Assembly (NCBI RefSeq): GCF_019048265.1 | Contig: NZ_CP077311.1 | Span: 124,001-188,000 of the forward strand | Direction: 5' to 3' | Origin: Aeromonas sp. FDAARGOS 1405 | GTDB lineage: Bacteria > Pseudomonadota > Gammaproteobacteria > Enterobacterales > Aeromonadaceae | Length of the DNA stretch: 64,000 bases | Shown here: in pieces, positions 46,068 to 54,645 of the stretch | Layout of the letters: each line of letters begins with the position of its first letter | How positions within the stretch are numbered: the stretch's first letter is position 1 | Program-made: the position numbers and the translations under genes | Notes under the pieces: model-generated | The model's database searches: none | What the model was told of the DNA's origin: nothing | What the model saw: the letters and a program-made list of their open reading frames with translations, nothing else

Positions 46068-46467
46068 CTATTCTGCCAACAGCAATGGAATATTGGCGGG
46101 GTCAAAATCATGACTGATATCGGTACTTCTGATTGCGCCTTCCCGATTCACGCCATGGTGTGACTCTGCACCATATTCCCCATCACTCAACAGCGCTTCA
46201 ATTGCCAGATACACACATCCACTGTCATATCCATCCACAACCCGTTTCCCCCTTGTTTTATAACCCCATCAATATTAGCGGATAAAAAAAGAGCTGCTCA
46301 CTGAAGCTGAAAATTTCATGAAAATAATCGCCGGATATCCTCCATTCACGGCGCAATATCCGAATCGGCAAGAGGGCCTCGAGTGGATCAGCCCCGAGAA
46401 TAATATCAGGATCTCGAATGGTACCGTCTCGCACCAGCGAAAGATCCGACCAGAAACATGATACGCA
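46068..46467 (-). pseudogene. Frameshifted remnant of an unknown protein gene
   Basis: Two adjoining open stretches on the minus strand. The first (46467-46258) reads protein-like: SDLSLVRDGTIRDPDI, LGADPLEALLPIRILRREW, GDYFHEIFSFSEQLFFYP. It ends in TAA at 46258-46260. In a neighbouring frame, from 46268 to 46068, the text continues as GYKTRGKRVVDGYDSG, VYLAIEALLSDGEYG, HHGVNREGAIRSTD, HDFDPANIPLLLAE then TAG. The two pieces overlap at GGGGTTATAAAAC, where one base lost or gained would join them into about 130 codons. No start codon survives; the 5' end abuts the SlyA-type operators. Family not recognised. Confidence 0.5.
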
Positions 46468-46475
46468 TCACACTA

Positions 46476-46520
46476 TTTACTTAGCCTGCTAAACAAGTAT
46501 GATACTTAGCAGGCTAAGTA
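46476..46520. promoter_or_regulatory. Promoter and twin SlyA-type operators of the MarR/efflux operon
   Basis: Two near-identical palindromes, TTAGCCTGCTAA (46481-46492) and TTAGCAGGCTAA (46506-46517), 25 bp apart. Together they form a 15-bp inverted repeat. Each matches the SlyA consensus TTAGCAAGCTAA at 10 of 12 positions. They overlap a promoter with TTTACT (46476) and TATGAT (46498), spacing 16. Autorepression by the next gene is expected. Confidence 0.75.
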
Positions 46521-46536
46521 CATTGAGGATGAGAAG

Positions 46537-47049
46537 ATGACGGATCTGGAAAGGTTGCGCGAGCTGTCGCTCGCCGAGCAGATAGCGCGGATGCACCGGC
46601 TATGGCGCACTGCCGCCGATCTGGAGCTGGCCCCCCTTGGCCTCACCCATCCCCGCTGGACCGCGCTGTGGAAGCTCTCCCGCATGGGGAGCCATGTCAG
46701 CCAGAAGACCCTGGCCGAAGCCCTCGAAATAGAACTGCCCTCCCTGATGCGCACCCTGGGCCAGCTGGAAGAGCAGGGACTGATTGAGCGCCACTGCTGC
46801 AGTCAGGACAAGCGGGCCCGCATCGTCTGCGTGACCCCAGCCGGCCAGACCCTGCTCGATCAGATCGCCGACCGCATCATGAATATTCGCCGGGAGCTGC
46901 TGGGGGGAATCGACGAGCAGACCCTACAGCTGTTTGAAGCCACGGTGCAGCGGATCTCGGCCAACGCCCTCAGCAAGATTGAACAGCACCACGACCGACA
47001 GGCAGGAGGCGATACAAGCCCTCCCGATGCCAGCACAGAGAGAGAATAA
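46537..47049 (+). CDS. MarR/SlyA-family transcriptional regulator
   Basis: A dimeric winged-helix repressor of 170 aa. Core motifs are ELAPLGLTHPRWTALWKLSR (about 28-47), the recognition region SQKTLAEALEIELPSLMRTL and the wing SQDKRARIVCVTPAGQTLL. It resembles SlyA in its LTHPRWTALW segment. It starts the operon with the adaptor and FUSC-like pump genes (spacing 1 nt) and probably represses it through the twin palindromes. A phenolic or drug ligand is likely but not known. Confidence 0.9.
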   Translation: MTDLERLRELSLAEQIARMHRLWRTAADLELAPLGLTHPRWTALWKLSRMGSHVSQKTLAEALEIELPSLMRTLGQLEEQGLIERHCCSQDKRARIVCVTPAGQTLLDQIADRIMNIRRELLGGIDEQTLQLFEATVQRISANALSKIEQHHDRQAGGDTSPPDASTERE

Positions 47050-47050
47050 G

Positions 47051-48106
47051 ATGACCCCGGATCAACAATTTACCCGCTGGATCAAATGGTCCATGGCTGG
47101 CTTTACCACCCTGTTTGCCTATTTTCTGATAGCTGACCTGCTGATGCCCCTCACCCCTCAGGCAATGGCGACCCGGGTGGTCACCAAGCTGGCCCCCCAG
47201 GTGAGCGGCAAGGTGATCGAGGTCGCCGTTCACAACAACCAGCAGGTCAAGAAAGGAGATCTGCTGTTCAGGCTGGATCCGGCCCCTTTTGAACTGGCAG
47301 TGGAGCAGGCCCGCCTTGCGCTGGCGCAGGCAGAGCAGCAGAACAGTGAACTGGATGCCGCCCTGACCGCCGCCGTTGCCGAGATCAACGCCAAGGAGAC
47401 CCTGGCCAGCCAGAAGTGGCGCGAGGCTGAGCGGATCGATGCGCTTTACCAACGTCACATGGTTTCGCTGCAACAAAAAGATGAGGCTGACAGCGCCCTG
47501 CGCAGCGCCCAGGCCAACCTGCGCGCCAGTCAGGCCAAACTGGCCCAGATCAAGGCCAGTCGTGGCGTAACCGGTGAGGATAATCTGTTGCTGCGCCAGG
47601 CCCGCAACCAGCTGGCGCAAGCGCAGCTGGCCCTCTCTTACAGCCAGGTCCACGCGGATCAGGATGGCACCATCACCAACCTGCAGCTCAAGCCGGGCAG
47701 TATCGCCAGCGCGGGCAGCCCGCTGCTGGCGCTGGTGTCGGAACAGGTGGACGTCATTGCCGATTTTCGGGAGAAAAGCCTGCGCCATGTCGGCGCGCAA
47801 ACCCGCGCACTGGTCGCCTTCGATGGCGAGCCGGGTCAGCTCTATCCTGCCCGGGTGAGCAGTCTGGATGCCGGGGTGAGTGCCGGTCAGTTTGATGCCA
47901 ATGGTCGACTGGCCGCACCGGTGGAGTCAGATCGCTGGGTGCGGGATGCCCAGCGGATGCGGCTGCACCTCGAGCTGGACCAGCTCCCCGACCATCTGCC
48001 AGCCGGGGCGCGGGCCACGGTGCAACTGCTGCCGGACAATGCCCTGACCGCCATGCTGGCACGGGGCCAGATCCACCTGCTCAGCCTGCTCCATTATGTC
48101 TACTAA
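47051..48106 (+). CDS. HlyD/EmrA-type efflux adaptor (YdhJ-like)
   Basis: A periplasmic adaptor of 351 aa with one N-terminal helix (about 14-35), lipoyl half motif (KLAPQVSGKVIEVAVHNNQQ), a long helical hairpin (about 80-185), second half motif (ADQDGTITNLQLKPGS) and a C-terminal beta domain. Its open frame begins inside the regulator gene at 46934; the ATG at 47051 with GAGAGAATAAG is the real start. It overlaps the next gene by 11 nt. Similar sets (ydhJ with FUSC-type ydhK) sit beside slyA in enterobacteria. Confidence 0.9.
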   Translation: MTPDQQFTRWIKWSMAGFTTLFAYFLIADLLMPLTPQAMATRVVTKLAPQVSGKVIEVAVHNNQQVKKGDLLFRLDPAPFELAVEQARLALAQAEQQNSELDAALTAAVAEINAKETLASQKWREAERIDALYQRHMVSLQQKDEADSALRSAQANLRASQAKLAQIKASRGVTGEDNLLLRQARNQLAQAQLALSYSQVHADQDGTITNLQLKPGSIASAGSPLLALVSEQVDVIADFREKSLRHVGAQTRALVAFDGEPGQLYPARVSSLDAGVSAGQFDANGRLAAPVESDRWVRDAQRMRLHLELDQLPDHLPAGARATVQLLPDNALTAMLARGQIHLLSLLHYVY

Positions 48107-49193
48107 CCACGCCACTCACCCGTCGGCCAATACTGCCCCAGCCCACCTCGTCGGTGGTGCTGCCACTCACCTCTGGTATCGGCCCCTCACTGGCAACGAG
48201 CTGCGCCAGTGCCTGCGCATCGCTTTTGGCTGCACCACGGGCTTTCTGCTCTGCAAACTGTTTGGCTGGAATTACGGGGTCTTCTATACGGTCACGCCGG
48301 TGCTGCTGCTGGGGATGGTGCCTGTAATGAATGGCCATGCCGCACGCCAGCTGATCGCGGCGGCGATGGTCTGTGGGGTGGAGGTCGGGCTGCTGGGGGG
48401 GCTGTTTGGCAGCCATCCGGCACTGATGACTCCCATCGCCTTTCTGCTGTTTCTCTACCGTTTCGCCGCCATGTCGCGGGGCAGCCTGTTTCTGTTCGGG
48501 GCCAACGGGGTGCTGAGCCTCAGCATCATGCTGCACTTTGCCAGCTATCCGCAGACCGACCTCAACGACCTGATCCTCAACAATATCTGGGCGAGCCTGC
48601 TGTCGGTGCTGATCGCCTACCTGATGACCATGCTGATCCCGGATGTGGAGGCCAGACCCAAGCCCGCCTCGGCCCCCAAGGCACCGCACCGGATGCGCCA
48701 TGAAGCCCTGCTGGGTGCCACTGTGGCCACCCTGTCGTTTCTGGTATTTCAGGTGTTTGACCTGCGCGACTCCATGTCTGCCCAGGCCACAACCCTGCTG
48801 GTGCTGTTCCCCATGCACTGGAACGGTGCGCTGAGTTATGCCCGTAAACGGGCGATGGGTACCTTGCTGGGGGTCACCTTCGGCCTGCTCGGCCAACTGC
48901 TGCTCTATGACTGGTCAGGGCAACTGCTGCTGGTCGCTCCACTGCTGTGGCTCGGCGCCATGCTGTTCAGCCATGCCCACGTCAAGGAGGCAGGCGGCTC
49001 CGGGGTCGGCTTTGGCGCCCTCACCACCCTCGGCATCCTGTTTGGCCAGTACCTCACCCCGAGCAACGATCTGGTGTTCAGCGCCCTCTACCGGGTGAGC
49101 AGCATCCTGTTTGCCATCGTGGTCACCCTGCTGGCCTGCTACCTCGTCCACCGGTTGCTCAACCGCTTCGAGGCGACCCGCTTCGGTTATTGA
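48096..49193 (+). CDS. FUSC/DUF2955-type inner-membrane transport protein
   Basis: An eight-to-ten helix membrane protein of 365 aa, in two halves (about 40-185 and 205-350), similar to the membrane half of FUSC/AaeB proteins and to DUF2955 proteins. It lacks the long cytoplasmic linker and C-terminal soluble domain of full-length YdhK/AaeB (about 650-670 aa). It is the pump partner of the adaptor gene and is translationally coupled to it. Aromatic-acid or drug export is inferred. Confidence 0.82.
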   Translation: MSTNHATHPSANTAPAHLVGGAATHLWYRPLTGNELRQCLRIAFGCTTGFLLCKLFGWNYGVFYTVTPVLLLGMVPVMNGHAARQLIAAAMVCGVEVGLLGGLFGSHPALMTPIAFLLFLYRFAAMSRGSLFLFGANGVLSLSIMLHFASYPQTDLNDLILNNIWASLLSVLIAYLMTMLIPDVEARPKPASAPKAPHRMRHEALLGATVATLSFLVFQVFDLRDSMSAQATTLLVLFPMHWNGALSYARKRAMGTLLGVTFGLLGQLLLYDWSGQLLLVAPLLWLGAMLFSHAHVKEAGGSGVGFGALTTLGILFGQYLTPSNDLVFSALYRVSSILFAIVVTLLACYLVHRLLNRFEATRFGY

Positions 49194-49239
49194 TCTCCTG
49201 TTGTAAACACTGTTGTCAGCCCATGGATGAGCTCTCTTT

Positions 49240-49268
49240 CGCCCCGTCGCCTGCCGGGGCGTTTTTTT
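49240..49268 (+). terminator. Terminator after the SlyA-type efflux operon
   Basis: CGCCCCG-N8-CGGGGCG followed by seven T. Confidence 0.88.
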
Positions 49269-49351
49269 GCACCCTTGTCATCCTCCCGTCACCACAAGTC
49301 AGCACAGAAGTATGGCTATGCTTGTAAGGCTGCTGTCGATGAGGTGCACCT

Positions 49352-50116
49352 ATGGTTTCGTTGTTTAAAAAATGGCTGGTGTGTCTGGTGCTGCTGGCCA
49401 CCAGCCCGCTCGGGGCGGCTCCGCTTGTCATTGGCGCCGAAGATGACTGGGCTCCCTACTGCGAGCGCGGCAAGGACAATGAGGATGGCCAGCCCCGCGG
49501 ACTGGCGCCTGAGTTGGTCAAGGCGGTGTTCGCCGCCGAAGGGATCGAGATTGTCTTTCGCACCCTCCCCTTCGCCCGCTGCATGCACGATGCAAAAAGC
49601 GGCAAACTTGCGGGGTGCTTCAACGCTACCATCACCGAAGAGAACCGCTACCAGTACCATTGGCACGATACCCCCATGTTCGAGGAGGATCTCGCCATCT
49701 TCGCTCTTGCCAGCGACCCGCAACGGGATCTCAAGCTTACCTCGCTGGAGGGCAAGCGGGTGGGCATCACCCTCGGCTACACCTACCCCACCGATTTTAT
49801 GGAGAACCCCAGGATCACCCGCTTTCAGGCCAAATCCGATGCCCAGATCCTCGAGATGCTGGTACGTGGCCGGGTCGACTACATCCTGATGAACGGTATG
49901 CCGGGCTACCTCAAGATCCAGCAGAAGCAGCTGACCGGCAAGGTGGTCAAGGTTGGCAAGATCTCCACCGATGGCTTCTGGCTCGCTTTCTCCCGCAACA
50001 CACCGCAAGGGGAAGCGCTGGCCAAGCAGTTCGAGCAGGGATTGCAGAAGATCAAGAACAACGGCACCTATGAGACGCTGATCCGCCAGTTTGAAACCAG
50101 ACTTGGCCTGCACTGA
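49352..50116 (+). CDS. Orphan family-3 periplasmic binding protein (A)
   Basis: A 254 aa secreted protein, signal peptide about 1-22 (SPLGAA), with the SBP_bac_3 pattern: VIGAEDDWAPYCE, GLAPELVKAVFAAEGIEI, the FNATITEENR motif, GKRVGITLGYTYP, GRVDYILMN. No permease or ATPase genes adjoin. Such orphans often serve as sensors or non-transport receptors. GAGGTGCACCT precedes the ATG. Ligand unknown. Confidence 0.87.
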   Translation: MVSLFKKWLVCLVLLATSPLGAAPLVIGAEDDWAPYCERGKDNEDGQPRGLAPELVKAVFAAEGIEIVFRTLPFARCMHDAKSGKLAGCFNATITEENRYQYHWHDTPMFEEDLAIFALASDPQRDLKLTSLEGKRVGITLGYTYPTDFMENPRITRFQAKSDAQILEMLVRGRVDYILMNGMPGYLKIQQKQLTGKVVKVGKISTDGFWLAFSRNTPQGEALAKQFEQGLQKIKNNGTYETLIRQFETRLGLH

Positions 50117-50262
50117 TTGACACTACCTTGCTGATAGCGGCATCCCCCTCATACTCGCGCGGTATGCCGGACAGCCAGCGACGCACCGAATGGCCCCGCT
50201 GATTGCACAATAACGGCAACCTGTTAGGCTCACGCCCGTATGACACCAATGGAGCTGTAATC

Positions 50263-50619
50263 ATGAATAAAGCACATATGATGGCCGCTGGTGCGCTGGC
50301 CCTCGGCCTGCTCGCTGGCTGCAATCAGGGCAATACCCTCTCAGTCACTGGTGGCGAACCGGTCAGTTACCAGTGCGAGCAGGGCAAGAAGGTGCAGGTG
50401 CGCTACTTCTCCCTCTCAGACGAGAGCCTCAACTTTATCAAGCTATCACTGCCGAACGGCAAGGATTACACCCTGCCCCAGGCCATTTCGGCCTCCGGCG
50501 CCCGCTATACGGACGAACATGAGGCCGTCTGGTGGAACAAGGGGGATGAGGGCTTTGTCGAGCTTCGGGATCAGGATGGCGAGTGGCAGACCGCCTACAA
50601 CGACTGCAAACAGCAATAA
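50263..50619 (+). CDS. mliC: MliC-type lysozyme-inhibitor lipoprotein
   Basis: A membrane-bound inhibitor of c-type lysozyme. The 118 aa protein has a lipoprotein signal with GLLAGC (Cys about 19), then the MliC domain: VSYQCEQGKKVQVRYFSL, the LPNGKDYTLPQAISASGARY loop and EAVWWNKGDEGFVEL. The conserved SGARY-type inhibitory loop is visible. GGAGCTGTAATC precedes the ATG. It may help resist host lysozyme. Confidence 0.85.
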   Translation: MNKAHMMAAGALALGLLAGCNQGNTLSVTGGEPVSYQCEQGKKVQVRYFSLSDESLNFIKLSLPNGKDYTLPQAISASGARYTDEHEAVWWNKGDEGFVELRDQDGEWQTAYNDCKQQ

Positions 50620-50623
50620 ACGT

Positions 50624-50655
50624 GACCCCGGCCTGGCCGGGGTCTCTCTTTCTCT
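50624..50655 (+). terminator. Terminator after mliC
   Basis: GACCCCGGC-CTG-GCCGGGGTC then TCTCTTTCTCT, between convergent genes. Confidence 0.85.
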
Positions 50656-50675
50656 GGCATCAGAGTGGTGGGGGA

Positions 50676-51068
50676 TCAGTTGATCTCGATCTCGAAGCGG
50701 TTGGTCACCTCGACCGGAATGGCATCCGGGTTGCCCTCTGCCGGGCTGTAACGGATCCGCGAAAGGGTCGCCAGCGCGCTCTGCTCCAGCTCGCCGGGGG
50801 GCTCGGCCGCCACCACTTCCGGCTTGACCGGCGTGCCGCTGGCGTCGATTTGATAGCGTACTTCCACATACCCCTTGACCGGTTTGGCTGGCAGGGCTGG
50901 CTCGTCGTTGCCAAGCCATGACCACTGCTTCTCCTGAACCCAGTAGCTGGACAACTGCTCGAGAGGGATAGCGATCGGAGCGCGCTCGTGCGCCACCTCC
51001 TGACGGGATGAGCACCCCAGCAGCAGTGTCACTGCCAGACCTGACCATACTGCGACTTTCCACTTCAT
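50676..51068 (-). CDS. TonB C-terminal-like lipoprotein
   Basis: A 130 aa protein with a lipobox (TLLLGCSS, Cys about 19) and a C-terminal TonB-type domain (about 60-130; GYVEVRYQIDASGTPVKPEV, LATLSRIRYSPA). It lacks the proline-rich linker of true TonB, and being lipid-anchored cannot couple to ExbBD. It may be an outer-membrane scaffold or partner protein. AAGGAGCGTTAC precedes the ATG. Confidence 0.8.
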   Translation of the reverse strand: MKWKVAVWSGLAVTLLLGCSSRQEVAHERAPIAIPLEQLSSYWVQEKQWSWLGNDEPALPAKPVKGYVEVRYQIDASGTPVKPEVVAAEPPGELEQSALATLSRIRYSPAEGNPDAIPVEVTNRFEIEIN

Positions 51069-51177
51069 GTAACGCTCCTTGTTCTTTGCCGGTGCTTGTT
51101 GCCGGACTGCGGGACGCTCAATGCGCCCCTTGGTCAGTGACCCATCCTAACGAAAAAGTATTCGTATGAACATGAAC

Positions 51178-51209
51178 AAAAGGGCCAACCCCGAGAGGTT
51201 GGCCCTTTT
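51178..51209 (-). terminator. Terminator after the Pmp3-like gene
   Basis: AAAAGGGCCAACC-N6-GGTTGGCCCTTTT with long symmetric arms, 29 nt past the stop. Confidence 0.88.
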
Positions 51210-51237
51210 ATCATCAATAAACTCATTAACCAGCCAA

Positions 51238-51408
51238 TCAGCCGCGCTTGTCGCTCACCACCAGCCAGAGCGCATGCACCATGCCCGGCAGACCGCCCAT
51301 CAGGGTCAGCACAATGTTGATTAAAAAGTGCAGGCTAAAGCCCACCTGGATAAACGCGCACACCGGGGGCAGGAAAATGGCCAACAGGATCTTGAGCAGA
51401 TTGTTCAT
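51238..51408 (-). CDS. YqaE/Pmp3-family membrane protein
   Basis: A 56 aa, two-helix membrane protein of the Pmp3/UPF0057 family: LLKILLAIFLPPVCAFIQVG and LHFLINIVLTLMGGLPGMVH. Pmp3 proteins affect membrane potential and salt tolerance in yeast and plants; the bacterial role is unclear. The start at 51408 has AGGAGAGCCGAG before it; a longer frame begins at 51426. Confidence 0.92.
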   Translation of the reverse strand: MNNLLKILLAIFLPPVCAFIQVGFSLHFLINIVLTLMGGLPGMVHALWLVVSDKRG

Positions 51409-51472
51409 CTCGGCTCTCCTTTTCAAAAATGTAGTCAGGATTGGAATGGGCTAACCATAAACATCCCGGACT

Positions 51473-51982
51473 TCAACTGCAAACCAGACAGGGAATTCGC
51501 TCACCCGCATCACGCCAGGCGTTGAGGTCGTGGATCTGCTGATTGCTGCTGCCACGCCAGAGCAGGCCGGGGTCTGCCAACGCCTTTTCAAACTTGCCAT
51601 CCACCAGCACATCCAGCAAGGCCACCAGCTCGCGCTGGGCCTCTGACAGCTCGCCGAGCCGGTAGCCGGTCCAGCACCAGATATCCTTGCCCGGACACTC
51701 GGCGCGCACCCGTTTCACCAGCGCCAGCACGTGGGGCACGTTGGCCGGGTGGAGCGGATCGCCGCCGGAGAGCGACAGACCACGCCGTTTGATGCGGCTG
51801 TCGTTGAGATCCGCAATGATGCGATCGCTCATCGCCTCATCGAACGGCTTGCCGCCATCGAGCCGCCAGGTGCTCTGGTTGTAGCAACCCGGGCACTGAT
51901 GCTCGCAACCGGAGACAAACAGGGTGGCACGGGTGCCGGGGCCGTTAATCACATCAACCGGGTAGTATTGGTGGTAGTGCAT
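51473..51982 (-). CDS. nrdG: Anaerobic ribonucleotide reductase activase NrdG
   Basis: Radical SAM enzyme that puts the glycyl radical on NrdD. The 169 aa protein has the SAM cluster motif CEHQCPGCYNQ (CxxxCxxC with cysteines at about 26, 30, 33), GLSLSGGDPLHP and WTGYRLGEL. ATG 51982 is preceded by AGGAAACAAACG. It follows nrdD (stop 52083) by 100 nt in one operon. It is a little longer than E. coli NrdG (154 aa), with the extension at the C terminus. Confidence 0.95.
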   Translation of the reverse strand: MHYHQYYPVDVINGPGTRATLFVSGCEHQCPGCYNQSTWRLDGGKPFDEAMSDRIIADLNDSRIKRRGLSLSGGDPLHPANVPHVLALVKRVRAECPGKDIWCWTGYRLGELSEAQRELVALLDVLVDGKFEKALADPGLLWRGSSNQQIHDLNAWRDAGERIPCLVCS

Positions 51983-52082
51983 CGTTTGTTTCCTGCCTCG
52001 TTCACGGGACAGCGGCATGGTTGCCGCCCTCCAATGAAAATGGCCCCTTGAGTCAGGGGCCAGCTCTTCATCGCCTGTGCGC

Positions 52083-54200
52083 TTACATATGTTTGACGCG
52101 GCGCTTCACCTCTTCCTGCTTGCCCGCATTGAAGGGGCGCGCATCCGGGCTGCCGAGGTAGCCGCAGACACGGCGGGTCACCGACACCTTGGCCGGGTCG
52201 TGGTTGCCGCAGCGCGGGCAGGTGAAGCCCTTGGAGGTGCACTCGAACTCGCCGGTGAAGCCGCAGTCGTAGCACTCGTCGATGGGGGTGTTGGTACCGT
52301 AGTAAGGCACCTTGTCATAGCTGTAATCCCAGACGTTTTCGAGCGCTTCCAGATTGTGCTGGATATTGGGGTACTCGCCGTAGCAGATGAAGCCGCCGCT
52401 GGCGATGGGCGGATAGGGCGCCTCGAAGTCCAGCTTGTCGTACGGGTTGACCTGCTTTTCCACATCGAGGTGGAAGCTGTTGGTGTAGTAACCCTTGTCG
52501 GTCACGCCGGATACCACGCCAAACTCCTTGGCGTCGATACGGCAGAAACGAGTGCAGAGGTTCTCGCTCGGGGTGGAGTAGAGGCTGAAGCCGTAGCCAG
52601 TCTCCTCTTTCCACTCATCGATGGCCGCCCTGAGACGGGCAATGATGGCGATGGCCTTCTGTTGCAGCTCGGCGCTGTCAAACAGGTGCACCTTGTCACC
52701 AAACAGGGCGTTGATGGTCTCGTGAACGCCGATATACCCGAGGGAAATGGAGGCGCGACCGTTCTTGAAGATCTCGCTGACGTTGTCGTCCGCCTTCAGC
52801 CGCACGCCGCAGGCACCTTCCATATAGAGGATCGGAGCAACCCGCGCCTTGACGCCATCCAGACGGGTGATGCGGTACATCAGCGCCTTCTTGGCGACCC
52901 GCAGGGAAGCATCCAGACGATCCCAGAACTCCGCTTCATCACGGGATTTCAGGGCAATGCGCGGCAGGTTGAGGCTCACCACCCCCAGGTTGTTGCGACC
53001 TTCGTGGACGAGCTCGCCATTCTCCTCGTAGGCACCGAGGAAGGAGCGGCAACCCATGGGAGTCTTGAAGGAGCCAGTCACCTTCACCACCTGGTCGTAG
53101 TTGAGAATATCCGGGTACATCCGCTTGGAGGCACACTCCAGCGCCAGCTGCTTGATGTCGTAGTTGGGATCGCCCTGCTTGTGGTTGAGGCCATCCTTGA
53201 TGGCGAACACCAGTTTCGGGAACACCGCGGTCTTCTTGTTCTTGCCAAGGCCGGCGATACGATTGCTGAGGATGGCGCGCTGGATCATCCGCGACTCCCA
53301 GCTGTCCCCCAGGCCAAAGCCGAAGGTGACGAACGGCGTCTGACCGTTGGCAGTGTGCAGGGTGTTGACTTCGTACTCCAGCGACTGGAAGGCGTCGTAA
53401 CACTCTTTCTCGGTGCGGGCCATGGCATAGGCTTCCACATCGGCAATGCCCCACTCTTCGGCCACTTCACGGTGTTTCTGCCAGCTGATGGTCACATAGG
53501 GGGCCAGCACTTCGTCGATGCGGTTGATGGTGGTGCCGCCATAGATGTGGCTCGCCACCTGAGCGATGATCTGGGCGGTCACGGCCGTGGCGGTGCTGAT
53601 GGATTTCGGGGTATCGATCTCCGCATTGCCCATCTTGAAGCCGTGGGTCAGCATCCCTTTCAGATCGATCAACATGCAGTTGAACATCGGGAAGAAGGGC
53701 GAATAGTCGAGATCGTGGAAGTGCAGATCACCGCTCTCATGGGCCTGAACCACATCACGGGGCAGCATGTGGCTGGTGGCATAGTGCTTGGCGACGATAC
53801 CTGCCAGCAGGTCGCGCTGGGTCGGGATCACCTTGGAGTCTTTATTGGCATTCTCGTTGAGCAGGGCAGCGTTGGTCTGCTCGACCAGACCACGGATCTC
53901 CTGTGCCAGACGGCCGCGGGCCTCGCGAGCCTGATCCCGATCGTGACGGTATTCGATGTAGGCACGGGCGATGGCCTTGTCATCGGAGGCCATCAAGTGG
54001 TTTTCAACCAGACGCTGGATCTCGTGAATATCAACTTCACCACGCCCATCCAGCTCCTGACTCACTGCGCTTGAGATACGCTGTGCCAGTGCCGGATTGG
54101 CCTGATTGACCGCCTCCGCCGCACGGCTGACCGCATCGCTAATCAGCTGGGCATTGAATGGTGCGCGACATCCGTCACGTTTGATCACAACCGGTTTCAT
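52083..54200 (-). CDS. nrdD: Anaerobic (class III) ribonucleoside-triphosphate reductase NrdD
   Basis: Reduces NTPs to dNTPs without oxygen. The 705 aa protein starts with an ATP-cone (about 1-95, VVIKRDGCRAPFNAQLI), continues with the ten-stranded barrel and active-site cysteines (NFCM-like, MGCRSFLG), then the zinc site (CYDCGF and CPRCGNHD, about 640-670). The radical loop is RRVCGYLGSPDARPFN, Gly about 681. It is transcribed with nrdG. Two NrdR boxes are upstream. Confidence 0.97.
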   Translation of the reverse strand: MKPVVIKRDGCRAPFNAQLISDAVSRAAEAVNQANPALAQRISSAVSQELDGRGEVDIHEIQRLVENHLMASDDKAIARAYIEYRHDRDQAREARGRLAQEIRGLVEQTNAALLNENANKDSKVIPTQRDLLAGIVAKHYATSHMLPRDVVQAHESGDLHFHDLDYSPFFPMFNCMLIDLKGMLTHGFKMGNAEIDTPKSISTATAVTAQIIAQVASHIYGGTTINRIDEVLAPYVTISWQKHREVAEEWGIADVEAYAMARTEKECYDAFQSLEYEVNTLHTANGQTPFVTFGFGLGDSWESRMIQRAILSNRIAGLGKNKKTAVFPKLVFAIKDGLNHKQGDPNYDIKQLALECASKRMYPDILNYDQVVKVTGSFKTPMGCRSFLGAYEENGELVHEGRNNLGVVSLNLPRIALKSRDEAEFWDRLDASLRVAKKALMYRITRLDGVKARVAPILYMEGACGVRLKADDNVSEIFKNGRASISLGYIGVHETINALFGDKVHLFDSAELQQKAIAIIARLRAAIDEWKEETGYGFSLYSTPSENLCTRFCRIDAKEFGVVSGVTDKGYYTNSFHLDVEKQVNPYDKLDFEAPYPPIASGGFICYGEYPNIQHNLEALENVWDYSYDKVPYYGTNTPIDECYDCGFTGEFECTSKGFTCPRCGNHDPAKVSVTRRVCGYLGSPDARPFNAGKQEEVKRRVKHM

Positions 54201-54354
54201 GGATTTTCCCCGTTAAAAGGCCAGGCATTTGCCTCTGGCTCACCCTTGTTGGGCCCCCCTCCCGGCATCTCGTCCTGGACGCAAATAAATTCAGCCGAGG
54301 CTTGACAAGCCTGGGCTGAAGATAGGAGGGGAACAGCTTATACACAGCTTAATA
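54201..54354 (-). promoter_or_regulatory. Structured 5' leader of nrdD
   Basis: Between the NrdR boxes and the start codon lie two hairpins. The larger, 54290-54320, pairs TTCAGCC/GGCTGAA and AGGCTT/AAGCCT with a 3-nt loop and one G-G mismatch. The smaller, about 54219-54241, pairs GCCA..GGC with GCC..TGGC around AAAT. No known riboswitch family fits what I see. Confidence 0.5.
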
Positions 54355-54401
54355 ACACAACATATAGGGATTAAAAACGAATGCGTCCCTATATGTGGTG
54401 T
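54355..54401. promoter_or_regulatory. Pair of NrdR boxes upstream of nrdD
   Basis: ACACAACATATAGGGA (54355-54370) and TCCCTATATGTGGTGT (54386-54401) are mirror copies (15 of 16 complementary). Start-to-start distance is 31 bp, three helical turns, as in other NrdR-controlled operons. Each matches the box consensus at 12-13 of 16 positions. Confidence 0.8.
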
Positions 54402-54645
54402 CTATTAGGCACCAAAGCGCAGCCTCATTTCTTGATCCAGAACAGGTTTTTCAGCGAGCGGGACAGTTCACGACCAACCAAAAAAAGACTCAATAAAACC
54501 CGATCCCAAGCAGAGTGCGGGCTGGCGTCCGATCCGCTCAACCGAAAAAAAATCGCGCCCTGCCATACCGGTTTCGAGATGACAGTAACGGCAAACACTG
54601 CCCATACTGAGCATGCATACACTATCACTCGACAGGGGCCTTCCC
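54402..54645. other. Intergenic DNA between nrdD promoter and the next binding-protein gene
   Basis: About 240 bases holding no convincing gene. Open frames on the minus strand here lack a ribosome-binding site. The promoter of the downstream binding-protein gene should lie here. Confidence 0.35.

Noticed and set aside
45550..46536. Insertion sequence remnant
   Set aside because: No terminal repeats or transposase motifs seen in any frame; only the unknown frameshifted gene is visible.
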